DNA of 64,000 nucleotides, from assembly GCF_035645195.1 (NCBI RefSeq), contig NZ_DASQNA010000030.1:248001-312000 (forward strand), given 5' to 3'. The notes beneath the pieces were generated by a model. It saw only the letters and a list, made by a program, of their open reading frames with translations, searched no databases and had not been told where the DNA came from. Shown piece by piece: positions 34,861 to 43,144 of this stretch. Origin of the DNA: Paenibacillus sp. (lineage in GTDB: Bacteria > Bacillota > Bacilli > Paenibacillales > YIM-B00363). The stretch's first letter is position 1; each line of letters starts with the position of its first letter. Position numbers and translations under genes: made by a program.

Positions 34861-34876
34861 CGTTTTCAAAAAAATA

Positions 34877-34907
34877 ACGCCGTCTTCCCGCTAAGGGAAG
34901 GCGGCGT
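34877..34907 (+). terminator. Bidirectional terminator
   Basis: ACGCCGTCTTCCC (34877-34889) and GGGAAGGCGGCGT (34895-34907) with a five-base loop. A-runs upstream (34867-34874) supply the T-tract for the convergent minus-strand lactonase gene. Confidence 0.85.
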
Positions 34908-34916
34908 CCTTACGTT

Positions 34917-35969
34917 TTATAAAAACTTAATGCACACGGGCTTCGATACGTTCAGCCGGTGGCCGGTCGGGCGCAGCTTGCCGGTGGCGGCGTTGCGGCG
35001 GAATACGACGACGTCGTTCGTATCCCGGTTCGCCGCCAGCACGTACGAGCCGTCCGGCGTCAGCGCGAAGTTGCGCGGATGCGCTCCGAGCACGCTCGCG
35101 TGCTCGACCCAGCTCAGGCGGCCGTCGACGTCGATCCGGTACACGACGATGCTGTCGTGGCCCCGATTGGAACCGTACAAAAATTTGCCGTCCGGGGAAA
35201 CGTGAATGTCGGCGCACGCGTTGTCGCCGCGGAAATCGTCGGGCAGCGTCGCCACCGTTTGGATTTCCGACAGCTCGCCGCTCATTTCGTCGTAAGCGTA
35301 TACGGCGACCGTCGAGTTCAGCTCGTTGATGGCGTAGCCGAGCATGCGCGACGGATGGAACGCGAAGTGGCGCGGTCCCGCGCCCGGCGCGGCGGCCACG
35401 CTCGACGCGTACGTCAGCTTGCCGGACGCGTCGTCGAGCCGGTAGGTCACGATCCGGTCGGCGCCGAGATCGCACACGACGGCGAACCGGTTGTTGCGGT
35501 CGATCGTCGCGGAATGCGCCCGCGGCCGATCCTGCACCGGCAGCACGCTCGAGCCTTCGTGGCGCTGAATATCGGAGGCGGGCCCGACTTCCCCTTCCTC
35601 GTAGACGGGCGTCACGCCGACCATGCCGCCGTGGTAGCTCGACGTCAGCAGCCAGCGGCGCGTCCGGTCGAGCTCCACGTGGCAGGTGGGGGCGGGCACC
35701 GTCCCCTCGATGTTGAGCAGCGACAGCCCGTGCGACTCGTCGATCGCGAACGCGGCGAGCGCGCCGCGCTTGCCGCCGTCCGGGCCGGGCAGCTCCGCGA
35801 TCGCGTACAGCCTCCGGTCGACCGCGTCGACGGACAGGAACGTCGGATTTTGCAGGCCGGCGTAGCTGCCGAGCAGGCGTACTTCGCCGGTTTCGTTATC
35901 GAATTCGGCGGCATAGACGCCGGTTTCTTCCGCTTTCGCATATGAGCCTATAAAAAAGATTTCCTTCAT
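34917..35969 (-). CDS. Lactonase family beta-propeller protein (YkgB/Pgl type)
   Basis: 350 residues, seven-bladed beta-propeller of the 6-phosphogluconolactonase (Pgl) family. Repeated blade motifs occur, including NPTFLSVD, CHVELDRTRRWLLTSSY, GPRHFAFHP, NACADIHVSPDGKFLYGSNRGHDSI and PRNFALTPDGSYVLAANRDTNDVVVF. Catalytic-type histidine and arginine residues are present (RAHSATIDRNN, GPRHFAF). It probably hydrolyses 6-phosphogluconolactone in the pentose phosphate pathway, though other lactones are possible for this family. GCGAGGTG precedes the ATG. It is monocistronic on the minus strand and convergent with the PhyH gene. Confidence 0.88.
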   Translation of the reverse strand: MKEIFFIGSYAKAEETGVYAAEFDNETGEVRLLGSYAGLQNPTFLSVDAVDRRLYAIAELPGPDGGKRGALAAFAIDESHGLSLLNIEGTVPAPTCHVELDRTRRWLLTSSYHGGMVGVTPVYEEGEVGPASDIQRHEGSSVLPVQDRPRAHSATIDRNNRFAVVCDLGADRIVTYRLDDASGKLTYASSVAAAPGAGPRHFAFHPSRMLGYAINELNSTVAVYAYDEMSGELSEIQTVATLPDDFRGDNACADIHVSPDGKFLYGSNRGHDSIVVYRIDVDGRLSWVEHASVLGAHPRNFALTPDGSYVLAANRDTNDVVVFRRNAATGKLRPTGHRLNVSKPVCIKFL

Positions 35970-36093
35970 GGGGAAGACACCTCGCTAAGTCGATTGAAAC
36001 GATACTTTCCTATTATCGCCGAAATAGCGGAGGAAAGACAAATCGAATTGCAAGAAATAGGAGCCTAAGAACCGGGTAATATGCAAAGAAATC

Positions 36094-36126
36094 GCTCCTT
36101 CCCCGGAGAGACGGGGGAGGAGCTTT
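36094..36126 (+). terminator. Hairpin upstream of the alkyltransferase-like gene
   Basis: GCTCCTTCCCC (36094-36104) pairs with GGGGGAGGAGC (36113-36123), one G-T, then TTTCTT. It looks like a terminator, although no plus-strand gene ends just before it; it might isolate the gene at 36173 or act as a leader attenuator. Confidence 0.5.
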
Positions 36127-36172
36127 CTTGTATGATAGGGACGAGAACACACGAAGCAAAGGGGGACGAAGC

Positions 36173-36547
36173 ATGCAGCCGTTCACGCGGCGCGCCGTCG
36201 CCGTCATTCGCTCCATTCCCGCCGGGAAGGTCATGACGTACGCACAAATCGCCGAGGCGGCGGGAAGCCGCAGAGGGGCGCGGCAGGTCGTCCGCATCCT
36301 CCATTCGTTAAGCGAATCCCAAAGACTGCCGTGGCATCGGGTCGTAGACGCTCAGGGGCGCCTCGTCATCGCCGACGAGGAAGCCCGATTTACGCAGCGA
36401 ATTCGCCTCTTGGAAGAGGGCGTCGAGGTCGGCGCCGACGACCGGATCGACCTCGCGACGTACCGGCATTTCCCGGACGTTCCGCTGCCGGAAGACGCAC
36501 CGCCGGAAGACGCGCTTCCGGACGAGCTCGACGACGACGAAATCTAA
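36173..36547 (+). CDS. Alkyltransferase-like protein (ATL, MGMT family)
   Basis: 124 residues. The MGMT DNA-binding domain is present (RAVAVIRSIPAGKVMTYAQIAEAAGSRRGARQVVRIL), but the active-site motif is PWHRVV, with tryptophan in place of the alkyl-accepting cysteine of PCHRV. That substitution defines ATL proteins, which bind O6-alkylguanine and flag it for nucleotide excision repair rather than transferring the alkyl group. After the domain comes an unusually acidic, proline-rich tail (about residues 100-124, ending DELDDDEI). AAAGGGGG precedes the ATG at 36173. Its stop is immediately next to the stop of the convergent mqnD. Confidence 0.9.
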   Translation: MQPFTRRAVAVIRSIPAGKVMTYAQIAEAAGSRRGARQVVRILHSLSESQRLPWHRVVDAQGRLVIADEEARFTQRIRLLEEGVEVGADDRIDLATYRHFPDVPLPEDAPPEDALPDELDDDEI

Positions 36548-37378
36548 CTAGGACCGCAGCAGCGCCATGTCGAACGCGGGCACGAGCCCTTCGGCCGCGG
36601 CCCGGCCGAGCAGCGCCTCTACCGCGGCGTAGCCTTCCTCGCCGAGCTCGGCGGTGAAGCGGTTGACGTACAGCTCGATATGCGATTTCGCGACGTCCGG
36701 ATCCATCTCCTGCGCGTGCTCCATCACGTATGCCCGGGACGCATCGGGATGCGCCCACGCGTATTCGACGGACGCGCGCGCCCACCGGGCGATCGCGTCC
36801 TTGTCGAGGGAACGCTTCGCGATGATGGCGCCGAGCGGAATCGGCAGCCCCGTGTCCTCCTCCCACCACTCGCCGAGGTCGGCCAGCTTCGAGAGGCCGT
36901 ACGACGGGTAGGTGAACCGGGCTTCGTGAATGACGAGGCCCGCGTCGACGGCGCCGTCGCGCACGGCCGGCATAATGTCGTGGAACGGCATGACGACGAT
37001 GTCGAGGCCGCCGTTCGGCACGCGCTGCGCCGCCCATAAGCGGAACAGCAGGTAGGCGGTCGAGCGCTCGCTCGGCACGGCGACCCGCTTGCCGGCGAGC
37101 TCGGCAGGTTCGCCCCCCGACTTCGTCAGCACGAGCGGGCCGTTGCCGCGCCCGAGCGCGCCGCCGCAAGGCACGAGCGCGTATTTGTCCAGCACCCAAG
37201 GCAAGGCGGCGTACGAAATTTTCATGACGTCGAGCCCGTTCGCTCCGGCGGCCAGCGTATTCGTAATATCGATATCGGCGTACATGACGTCGAGCCCCGG
37301 AGCGCCCGGAATAAGGCCGTGCACCCAAGCGTGAAACACGAACGTGTCGTTCGGGCAAGGCGAGAATGCGATCTTCAT
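36548..37378 (-). CDS. mqnD: 1,4-dihydroxy-6-naphthoate synthase
   Basis: 276 residues, MqnA/MqnD family. It begins KIAFSPCPNDTFVFHAW, a hallmark of MqnD. It also has YADIDITNTLA, MKISYAALPWVLDKYALVPCGGALGRGNGPL and the conserved histidine in GLVIHEARFTY. The enzyme converts cyclic de-hypoxanthinyl futalosine to 1,4-dihydroxy-6-naphthoate in the futalosine route to menaquinone. It overlaps mqnB by four bases, so the two are coupled. mqnA, mqnC and mqnE must be elsewhere in the genome. Confidence 0.95.
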   Translation of the reverse strand: MKIAFSPCPNDTFVFHAWVHGLIPGAPGLDVMYADIDITNTLAAGANGLDVMKISYAALPWVLDKYALVPCGGALGRGNGPLVLTKSGGEPAELAGKRVAVPSERSTAYLLFRLWAAQRVPNGGLDIVVMPFHDIMPAVRDGAVDAGLVIHEARFTYPSYGLSKLADLGEWWEEDTGLPIPLGAIIAKRSLDKDAIARWARASVEYAWAHPDASRAYVMEHAQEMDPDVAKSHIELYVNRFTAELGEEGYAAVEALLGRAAAEGLVPAFDMALLRS

Positions 37379-38040
37379 TGGTCGCTAAGCACCTCCGCGA
37401 GTATGGCGCAGGCGGCTTCGAGCGCCGCGAGCGCGTCTTTGATGCGCCAGGCCGCGCGGTCGCGCGGACCGACGGCGTTGGATATGCCCCGGACTTCGAG
37501 GACGGGGACGCCGGCGCGCGCCGCGGCGGCGGCGACGCCCGCCCCCTCCATCGCTTCGGCGGCCGCGCCGGGGACGCGCGCCGCGACGGCCGCCGCAGTC
37601 GCCGCGGTGCCGGTCGCCGTCGAGACGGTCGCGATCGGGCCGAGGACGGCGTCAAAGCCGCGCTCGCGCATCGCCTCGGTCCACCGCGCCGCAAGCGCCG
37701 CGTCGACCGCGAAGCGGGAGCGGCCGAAGCCGAGATCGTCGACGCTGGCGAAGCCTTCCGGCGTCTCCGAGCCCCAGTCCGCGGCGTGGATCGCGTCGGC
37801 GACGACGGCCGCGCCGATCGCCGCGCGGCCGGGGAAGCCGCCGCCGATGCCGGCGCTGACGGCGAGCGCATAGCCGCCGGCGGCGAGCTCGAACGCGGCG
37901 CCCGCCGCGGCGTGCGCCGGTCCGACTCCGGCCGCGACGACATGGAAGCGCGGATCGCCGCGGAAGCCGCGCAGCGCGGCCTCGCGCTCGGCGTCGACCG
38001 CCGTCACGACGAGCACGCGCTTAAGGGGATGATCGTTCAT
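37375..38040 (-). CDS. mqnB: Futalosine hydrolase
   Basis: 221 residues, nucleoside phosphorylase-like hydrolase that removes hypoxanthine from futalosine. Signatures are VLVVTAVDAERE at the start, SAGIGGGFPGRAAIGAAVVAD, and the GAAAEAMEGAGVA motif with the catalytic glutamate, followed by PVLEVRGISNAVGPRD. The protein is very alanine-rich. AAAGGAG lies ahead of the ATG. It forms an operon with mqnD, which agrees with the futalosine menaquinone pathway being used by this organism. Confidence 0.94.
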   Translation of the reverse strand: MNDHPLKRVLVVTAVDAEREAALRGFRGDPRFHVVAAGVGPAHAAAGAAFELAAGGYALAVSAGIGGGFPGRAAIGAAVVADAIHAADWGSETPEGFASVDDLGFGRSRFAVDAALAARWTEAMRERGFDAVLGPIATVSTATGTAATAAAVAARVPGAAAEAMEGAGVAAAAARAGVPVLEVRGISNAVGPRDRAAWRIKDALAALEAACAILAEVLSDQ

Positions 38041-38110
38041 CGCAAGGAATCGCTCCTTTATCGGTTCTGTTCCGGTTTTCCCCGGTAAATTGCATGGACG
38101 AAAGCGTCGA

Positions 38111-38140
38111 TGGACAAGTACGTTTAATGTTAACTATACC
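38111..38140 (+). promoter_or_regulatory. Probable promoter of the beta-propeller glycosidase gene
   Basis: TGGACA (38111-38116), 18 bp, TATACC (38135-38140), a moderate sigma-A match 25 bp before the start codon. Confidence 0.5.
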
Positions 38141-38164
38141 GGATAAGGGGGCAGGGAACAAACG

Positions 38165-39097
38165 ATGAAGGCACCGTTGTTCAGAGATCCGATCTATGAC
38201 GGAGCGGCCGATCCGGTCGTCGTTTGGAACGAACCGGCACAGGAGTGGTGGATGGTTTATACGAACCGGAGGGCGACGGCGGAAGGGCCGAAGTTCGCCT
38301 GGGTGCATGGCACCGACCTCGGCGTCGCGTCGTCCGCGGACGGCGGCCGCACGTGGAAATACCGGGGGACGCTGCAGGGGCTCGACACCGAATGGGGGCG
38401 CAACACGTTCTGGGCGCCTGAAATCATTCGGCGCGAAGGGCTGTACCACATGTACGTCAGCTACATTCAAGGCGTGCCGGACGATTGGCCGGGACATCGG
38501 CGGGACATTCGCCACTACACGAGCCCGGATCTCATCCGTTGGAAGTATGTAAGCACGCTGGAGCTGAGCTCCGACCGCGTCATCGACGCATGCGTCTATC
38601 CGCTGCCGGACGGCCGGTTCCGCATGTGGTACAAGGACGAGGCGAACGGCTCGCATACGTACGCGGCGGACAGCGACGACTTGTACCGATGGAGCGTCGT
38701 CGGTCCCGTCATCGCCGATCGGCCGCATGAAGGGCCGAACGTGTTCCGGCTCGCAGGAGCGTATTGGATGATCGTGGACGAATGGCGGGGGCAGGGCGTC
38801 TACCGGTCCGACGATTTGGAACGGTGGGAGCGGAACGGGCTCATCCTCGATACGCCCGGTTCGCGCGAGGACGACGGCACGATCGGCTTGCATGCCGACG
38901 TCGTCGTGCAGGGAGAGGAAGCGTACATTTTTTATTTCACGCATCCCGAGCGGGGCGGCGCGCTGTCGTCGCCGTCCGGCATCGCGGCGTACGCGGACCG
39001 GCGCTCCTCGATTCAAGTCGCGAAGCTGCGCGTCGCCGACGGCAAGCTCGTCTGCGACCGGGACGAGCCGTTCGAGCTGCGCTTGACCGCGCCATGA
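38165..39097 (+). CDS. Five-bladed beta-propeller glycosidase (GH43-like)
   Basis: 310 residues, no signal peptide. Tandem propeller motifs are seen: DGAADPVVVWNEPAQEWWMVYTNR, FWAPEIIRREGLYHMYVSYIQG, DACVYPLPDGRFRMWYKDE, GPNVFRLAGAYWMIVDEW and LHADVVVQGEEAYIFYFTHPE. The acidic residues at the starts of the blades (DP, APE, E of the KDE segment) are in the places expected for a GH43/GH117-like catalytic set. Arabinan, xylan or galactan fragments are possible substrates, but none is certain. GGGGGCAGGGA precedes the ATG. It is monocistronic, with a terminator starting just after its stop. Confidence 0.82.
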   Translation: MKAPLFRDPIYDGAADPVVVWNEPAQEWWMVYTNRRATAEGPKFAWVHGTDLGVASSADGGRTWKYRGTLQGLDTEWGRNTFWAPEIIRREGLYHMYVSYIQGVPDDWPGHRRDIRHYTSPDLIRWKYVSTLELSSDRVIDACVYPLPDGRFRMWYKDEANGSHTYAADSDDLYRWSVVGPVIADRPHEGPNVFRLAGAYWMIVDEWRGQGVYRSDDLERWERNGLILDTPGSREDDGTIGLHADVVVQGEEAYIFYFTHPERGGALSSPSGIAAYADRRSSIQVAKLRVADGKLVCDRDEPFELRLTAP

Positions 39098-39146
39098 AGA
39101 AAAGAAGGCCGACGTCGGAATGTCCGGCGCCGGCCTTCTTTCTTCA
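39098..39146 (+). terminator. Bidirectional terminator
   Basis: GAAGAAAAGAAGGCCG (from about 39096) pairs with CGGCCTTCTTTCTTC (39131-39145), with an inner CGTCGGA / TCCGGCG stem. It serves the glycosidase and probably the convergent sensor kinase. Confidence 0.85.
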
Positions 39147-39151
39147 TGTTC

Positions 39152-40972
39152 TTATTCGATGAAAGGCAGCGAGATCGAAACCGTCGTTCCTTCGCCGGGG
39201 CAGCTGTCGATTCGCATCGTTCCGCCGTGGCTCTCCAGGATCCGGTGGCAGATCATCAAGCCGAGCCCCGTGCCGGTCGATTTGGTCGTGAAGAACGGCT
39301 CGCCGATTCTCGGGAGCAGCTCCTTCGGAATGCCAGGTCCTTCGTCGCGGATGCAGGCGACCGCCAGATCTTGCGAGCGGAGGACGGACAGGTGGATCGT
39401 ACCGCCCTGCGGCATCGCGTCGATCGCGTTCTTCAGCACGTTCAGGAACACCTGCTTGATCCGATGCTCGTCGCACAAGACCGGCGGCAGCTCCTCGCAA
39501 ATGTCCCACGCGAACAGGACGTTGTGCAGGATCGTTTCGCTCTCCAGCACGAACAAGACGGAGCGAAGCATGTCCGCGAACCCGACGGGGGCGATGGTCG
39601 TCATCTGCGGCTTCGATAAACTCATGAAATCGTTCACAATTAAGTTGATCCGATCGATTTCGCTCAGCATCGTATCCAAATAATGCTGCTTGTGCGCGAC
39701 CAAATCTCTGCGCAGCAGTTGCGTGAACCCGCGGAGCGACGTGAGCGGGTTCCGAATTTCGTGGGCGACGCCCGCGGCCAGTTGGCCGAGGAAGCTCAGC
39801 TTCTCGGAACGCAGAAGCATATCTTCCGATTGTTTGCGCTCCGTCAAATCCCGGAGCACGCTTAACGTCACCGATTTCCCCTTATAGTCGTGAATTTGGA
39901 TGCTTGAGATTTCTACCGTAATGACGACGCCGTCGCCGCAAACGAGCCTCCGTTCCTGGAACGGCGACGGGTCCTCGGTTTGCATGATGTCCCTGACGAC
40001 CTGTGCCGAAGCCTCGTGATCGTCGGGATGAATAAACCGGAAAATGCTTTGCCCGACGATGTCTTCCGTTCGCTCCATCCGGACGAGCTTGACGGTCGAT
40101 TTATTGCAGTACACGATTTGTCCCATATCCGTAATCACGAGCGGCTCGGGCAAAAATTTAATCAAGCGCTCCAAGCTCTCCGAATATTTCCGCAGCCGTT
40201 CCTCCTGCGCGACGCGTTCGGTGACGTCCCGGAGCACCGTCTGCACGCAGTTCTCGTTCTCGATGTCGCGAATCGCGACGCTGGACACCTCGGCGTCGAA
40301 CAACTCTCCGTCGACGCGCATCATTTTGTAAACGGTATAGTTCAGCCGTTCCTTGGAAGCTTTGGCCTGGGCGATCCGGGCTTGTCCTTCGGCAAGGTAA
40401 TCGGGGTGGACGTGGTCGTAGATGTTCCGGCCGATCAGGTCGGCGGCGGAGCGCGCATGGAACATCCGGACCGCCGAATCGTTCACGTAGTAAACGATAT
40501 CGTTCGCGTGGAGCACGATCGCATCCGGCGAATGCTGGACCATGCGCCGCAGCGTTCGCTCGCTCCGGTACAGGGAACGTTCGAATCTTTTCTCGGCGGT
40601 GAGATCTTTGCCGATCAGCAGCACCGAAGGCTGGCCGTTATAATCCATGGGAAACGCTTGCAATCTAACGATCACCGGTTTCCCGTCGAGCCGTATGAAA
40701 TGCATGATCGCCGGCCTCGTCGGCATGCCGTTCAGCGGCGATTCGATGAAGCGCTCGAAGGCGGAGCGGTAGGCGCTTGGCACGAAATCGATAACGGAGT
40801 TACCTAATATCTGCCCCGGCGTCTGGGCCCCCGCGATCGCCGCGGCAGCGGGGTTCGCATAGACGATACTCCCATCGCGGTAAACGGCGACCGGATCTGG
40901 AAGCGAATCAACGATGAATCGGTACTGTTCGGACGAAAACAACGGGACGACGGGTTGCGCGCGATGCGGCAT
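39152..40972 (-). CDS. Soluble PAS sensor histidine kinase (KinA/KinE-like)
   Basis: 606 residues without membrane segments. Three PAS domains are visible: residues about 10-125 (RFIVDSLPDPVAVYRDGSIVYANPAA), 140-255 (DAIVLHANDIVYYVNDSAVRMF) and 270-385 (ITDMGQIVYCNKSTVKLV). Then come HisKA with the phosphoacceptor histidine at 404 (LAAGVAHEIRNPLTSLRGFTQLL) and HATPase_c (EEGPGIP region and TTKSTGTGLGLMICHRIL). The arrangement is that of the cytosolic sporulation-phosphorelay kinases KinA/KinE, so a role in entry to sporulation is plausible. No response regulator is adjacent, which agrees with such an orphan kinase. GAAAGAGG lies before the ATG. Confidence 0.92.
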   Translation of the reverse strand: MPHRAQPVVPLFSSEQYRFIVDSLPDPVAVYRDGSIVYANPAAAAIAGAQTPGQILGNSVIDFVPSAYRSAFERFIESPLNGMPTRPAIMHFIRLDGKPVIVRLQAFPMDYNGQPSVLLIGKDLTAEKRFERSLYRSERTLRRMVQHSPDAIVLHANDIVYYVNDSAVRMFHARSAADLIGRNIYDHVHPDYLAEGQARIAQAKASKERLNYTVYKMMRVDGELFDAEVSSVAIRDIENENCVQTVLRDVTERVAQEERLRKYSESLERLIKFLPEPLVITDMGQIVYCNKSTVKLVRMERTEDIVGQSIFRFIHPDDHEASAQVVRDIMQTEDPSPFQERRLVCGDGVVITVEISSIQIHDYKGKSVTLSVLRDLTERKQSEDMLLRSEKLSFLGQLAAGVAHEIRNPLTSLRGFTQLLRRDLVAHKQHYLDTMLSEIDRINLIVNDFMSLSKPQMTTIAPVGFADMLRSVLFVLESETILHNVLFAWDICEELPPVLCDEHRIKQVFLNVLKNAIDAMPQGGTIHLSVLRSQDLAVACIRDEGPGIPKELLPRIGEPFFTTKSTGTGLGLMICHRILESHGGTMRIDSCPGEGTTVSISLPFIE

Positions 40973-41096
40973 GGAACCAGCCTCTTTCGCCTAACGATGG
41001 GTATTTTGATTGTAAGATACCACAAATTATGTATATTAATAAAGATAAAATTACGCGCGCGTGATTTGCTTCGGCAAAAACGCGGCGCCGGACCCG

Positions 41097-41128
41097 AAAA
41101 AAAGGCCGTCCGCCGGAGCGGAACGGCC
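41097..41128 (-). terminator. Terminator of the mannitol operon
   Basis: On the minus strand GGCCGTTCC and GGACGGCC form a stem, followed by seven T. On the plus strand these are 41104-41111 and 41120-41128, with A's at 41097-41103. Confidence 0.85.
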
Positions 41129-41156
41129 TTCGTTCGTAGGAATAAACGAGTGCTGA

Positions 41157-41417
41157 TTAATCGTGAATTTGCGCGAACAGCGGCCCGAGCGCTTCCATCG
41201 CTTGCGCTTCCTGCTCGCCGTCGATTTCGAGCGTGACTTCGTCGTTCTGGGCGATGCCGAGCGTCAGCATGCTTAACGAGCTTTTGCCGTTCACTTTTTT
41301 TCCTTTGCTGATGACGCTGATTTTGCATGGGAACGCGCTCGCTTTTTCGACGAACGTTTTCGTCGGGCGAACGTGAAAGCCTTGCGGGTTGGCGACTACG
41401 AACGTTTTGCTGATCAT
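41157..41417 (-). CDS. ptsH: Phosphocarrier protein HPr
   Basis: 86 residues. The catalytic histidine is at position 15 (NPQGFHVRPTKTF), and the regulatory serine at position 46 (VNGKSSLSML), the site of HPr kinase, is also kept. It carries phosphate from Enzyme I to the mannitol EIIA and, when phosphorylated on serine, is the CcpA co-repressor. HVRPT replaces the usual HARPA. The start is the ATG at 41417, which has GAGGAGT upstream; the frame runs open further upstream inside ptsI. It is the last gene of the mannitol operon, overlapping ptsI by four bases. Confidence 0.95.
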   Translation of the reverse strand: MISKTFVVANPQGFHVRPTKTFVEKASAFPCKISVISKGKKVNGKSSLSMLTLGIAQNDEVTLEIDGEQEAQAMEALGPLFAQIHD

Positions 41418-43144
41418 ACGGGAACACTCCTCAGTTGGTTTTGGACGAACGCTTTGACTTCTTCGTGGCTGCTCATGTCGAGCGCCTGCTCCGCGAGAGT
41501 CTTCCATTGTTCGCGGGAAAGGCCCCCGATGAGCCGGCGCGCCGGCAGGATCGAGCCTGCGCTCATGCTGAATTCATGCAAGCCGAGGCCGAGCAGCAGC
41601 GGGATCGCCGTTTCGTCGCCGGCCATTTCGCCGCACATGCCGACCCATTTGCCCTCGCGCTCCGCCGCGCGGATCACCATTCGGATCAGGCGCAAAATGG
41701 ACGGATGGCAAGGCTGGTACAGATAGGACACGGTTTCGTTCATCCGGTCCGCGGCCATCGTATATTGGATGAGATCGTTCGTGCCGATGCTGAAAAAGTC
41801 GACGTCCTTCGCGAACGTATCCGCGGCGATCGCGGCCGCCGGCACTTCGATCATGATGCCGACCTCGATGCGCGCCGCGACGGGAACGCCTTCGGCTTGC
41901 AGTTTGGCGCGCTCCTCGTCGAGCAGACGCTTCGCGGCGAGCCATTCCGAGCGGACGGCGACCATCGGGAACATGATTCTCAGGTTCCCATGCGCGCTCG
42001 AGCGCAGCAGGGCGCGGAGCTGCGTGCGGAACACGTCCTCGCGGTCGAGGCACAGGCGAAGGGCGCGCTGCCCGAGGAACGGGTTCGATTCCTTCGGCAG
42101 GTCGAGGTACGGCAGCTCTTTGTCGCCGCCGATGTCGAGCGTCCGGATGACGACGGGTTTGCCGTTCATTTTCTCGAGCACGGTTTTGTACGTGTGATAC
42201 TGTTCCTCTTCGGTCGGAAGGGAGGAGCGCTCCATATAGAGAAATTCCGTTCGGAACAGGCCGATCGCTTCGGCTCCGTTCGCGAGCGCCTTCTCGACGT
42301 CGGCGATGCCTCCGATGTTGGCGGCCAGCTCGACGCGATGGCCGTCGCTCGAGACGCTCGGCCGCTCGCGCAGCCGCGCCAGCTCGGCTTTGTCCCGTTC
42401 GTAGGCGGCTTTCTTCGCTTCGTACTCGGCGAGCCGCTCGGGCGCAGGTTCGACGATGATGCGGCCCTCGACGGCGTCGAGGATGACGGTCGCGCCGTTC
42501 GGGACGCTCAGGACGTCCGCGCCCGCGCCGACGACGGCCGGCAGCTCGAGCGACCGCGCCATGATGGCGGAGTGCGACGTCCGGCTGCCGATTTCGGTGA
42601 CGAAGCCGCGCACGGCGTCAAGGTTCAGCTGCGCCGTATCGGACGGCGTCAAATCGTGCGCGAACACGATGCACGGCTCGGCGACGGAGGCGAGGCTCGC
42701 GTTCGGCACGCCGCGCAGATGGCTCATCAGCCGGTCGGCGACGTCCTTCACGTCCGCGGCGCGGGCGCGGAGCAGCTCATTGTCCATGGCGAGCAGCATG
42801 TCGATGAAGCCTTGCGCGGTGTCGTGGAGTGCGAACTCCGCGGTGACGCGCTGTTCGGTCAGCCGCTCCTCGATGCCGTCCATCAAGTCAGGGTCCTCGA
42901 GCAGCAGGAGATGCCCTTCGAAAATTTCGGCTTTGTCCGCTCCGAGCTTCGCGGCTGTCCGGTCGCGGATCGCTTCCAGCTCGCCGCGCGCCGCGGCGGC
43001 CGCTTGCGAGAGCCGCTGGCGCTCCACGGCCGGATCTTCCGCCGTCGTCCGCTCCGGCACGTACGTCTCCGCCGCGGCGACGAACGCCTTGGAGATGACG
43101 ATGCCCGGGGAGGCGGCGATGCCTTGCAGCGTAATTTCGGTCAT
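41414..43144 (-). CDS. ptsI: PTS Enzyme I (phosphoenolpyruvate-protein phosphotransferase)
   Basis: 576 residues, full length. The N-terminal domain holds the phosphorylated histidine at 191 (EIGSRTSHSAIMARSLELP). The PEP-binding barrel has RTLDIGGDKELPYL, GIMIEVPAAA, the SIGTNDLIQYTMAADR stretch and the active cysteine in GMCGEMAGD. It takes phosphate from PEP to HPr at the start of the sugar phosphotransferase chain. It overlaps mtlD and ptsH by four bases on either side. General PTS enzymes are more often in a separate ptsHI operon, so this could be either the only copy or an extra mannitol-linked pair. Confidence 0.97.
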   Translation of the reverse strand: MTEITLQGIAASPGIVISKAFVAAAETYVPERTTAEDPAVERQRLSQAAAAARGELEAIRDRTAAKLGADKAEIFEGHLLLLEDPDLMDGIEERLTEQRVTAEFALHDTAQGFIDMLLAMDNELLRARAADVKDVADRLMSHLRGVPNASLASVAEPCIVFAHDLTPSDTAQLNLDAVRGFVTEIGSRTSHSAIMARSLELPAVVGAGADVLSVPNGATVILDAVEGRIIVEPAPERLAEYEAKKAAYERDKAELARLRERPSVSSDGHRVELAANIGGIADVEKALANGAEAIGLFRTEFLYMERSSLPTEEEQYHTYKTVLEKMNGKPVVIRTLDIGGDKELPYLDLPKESNPFLGQRALRLCLDREDVFRTQLRALLRSSAHGNLRIMFPMVAVRSEWLAAKRLLDEERAKLQAEGVPVAARIEVGIMIEVPAAAIAADTFAKDVDFFSIGTNDLIQYTMAADRMNETVSYLYQPCHPSILRLIRMVIRAAEREGKWVGMCGEMAGDETAIPLLLGLGLHEFSMSAGSILPARRLIGGLSREQWKTLAEQALDMSSHEEVKAFVQNQLRSVPV

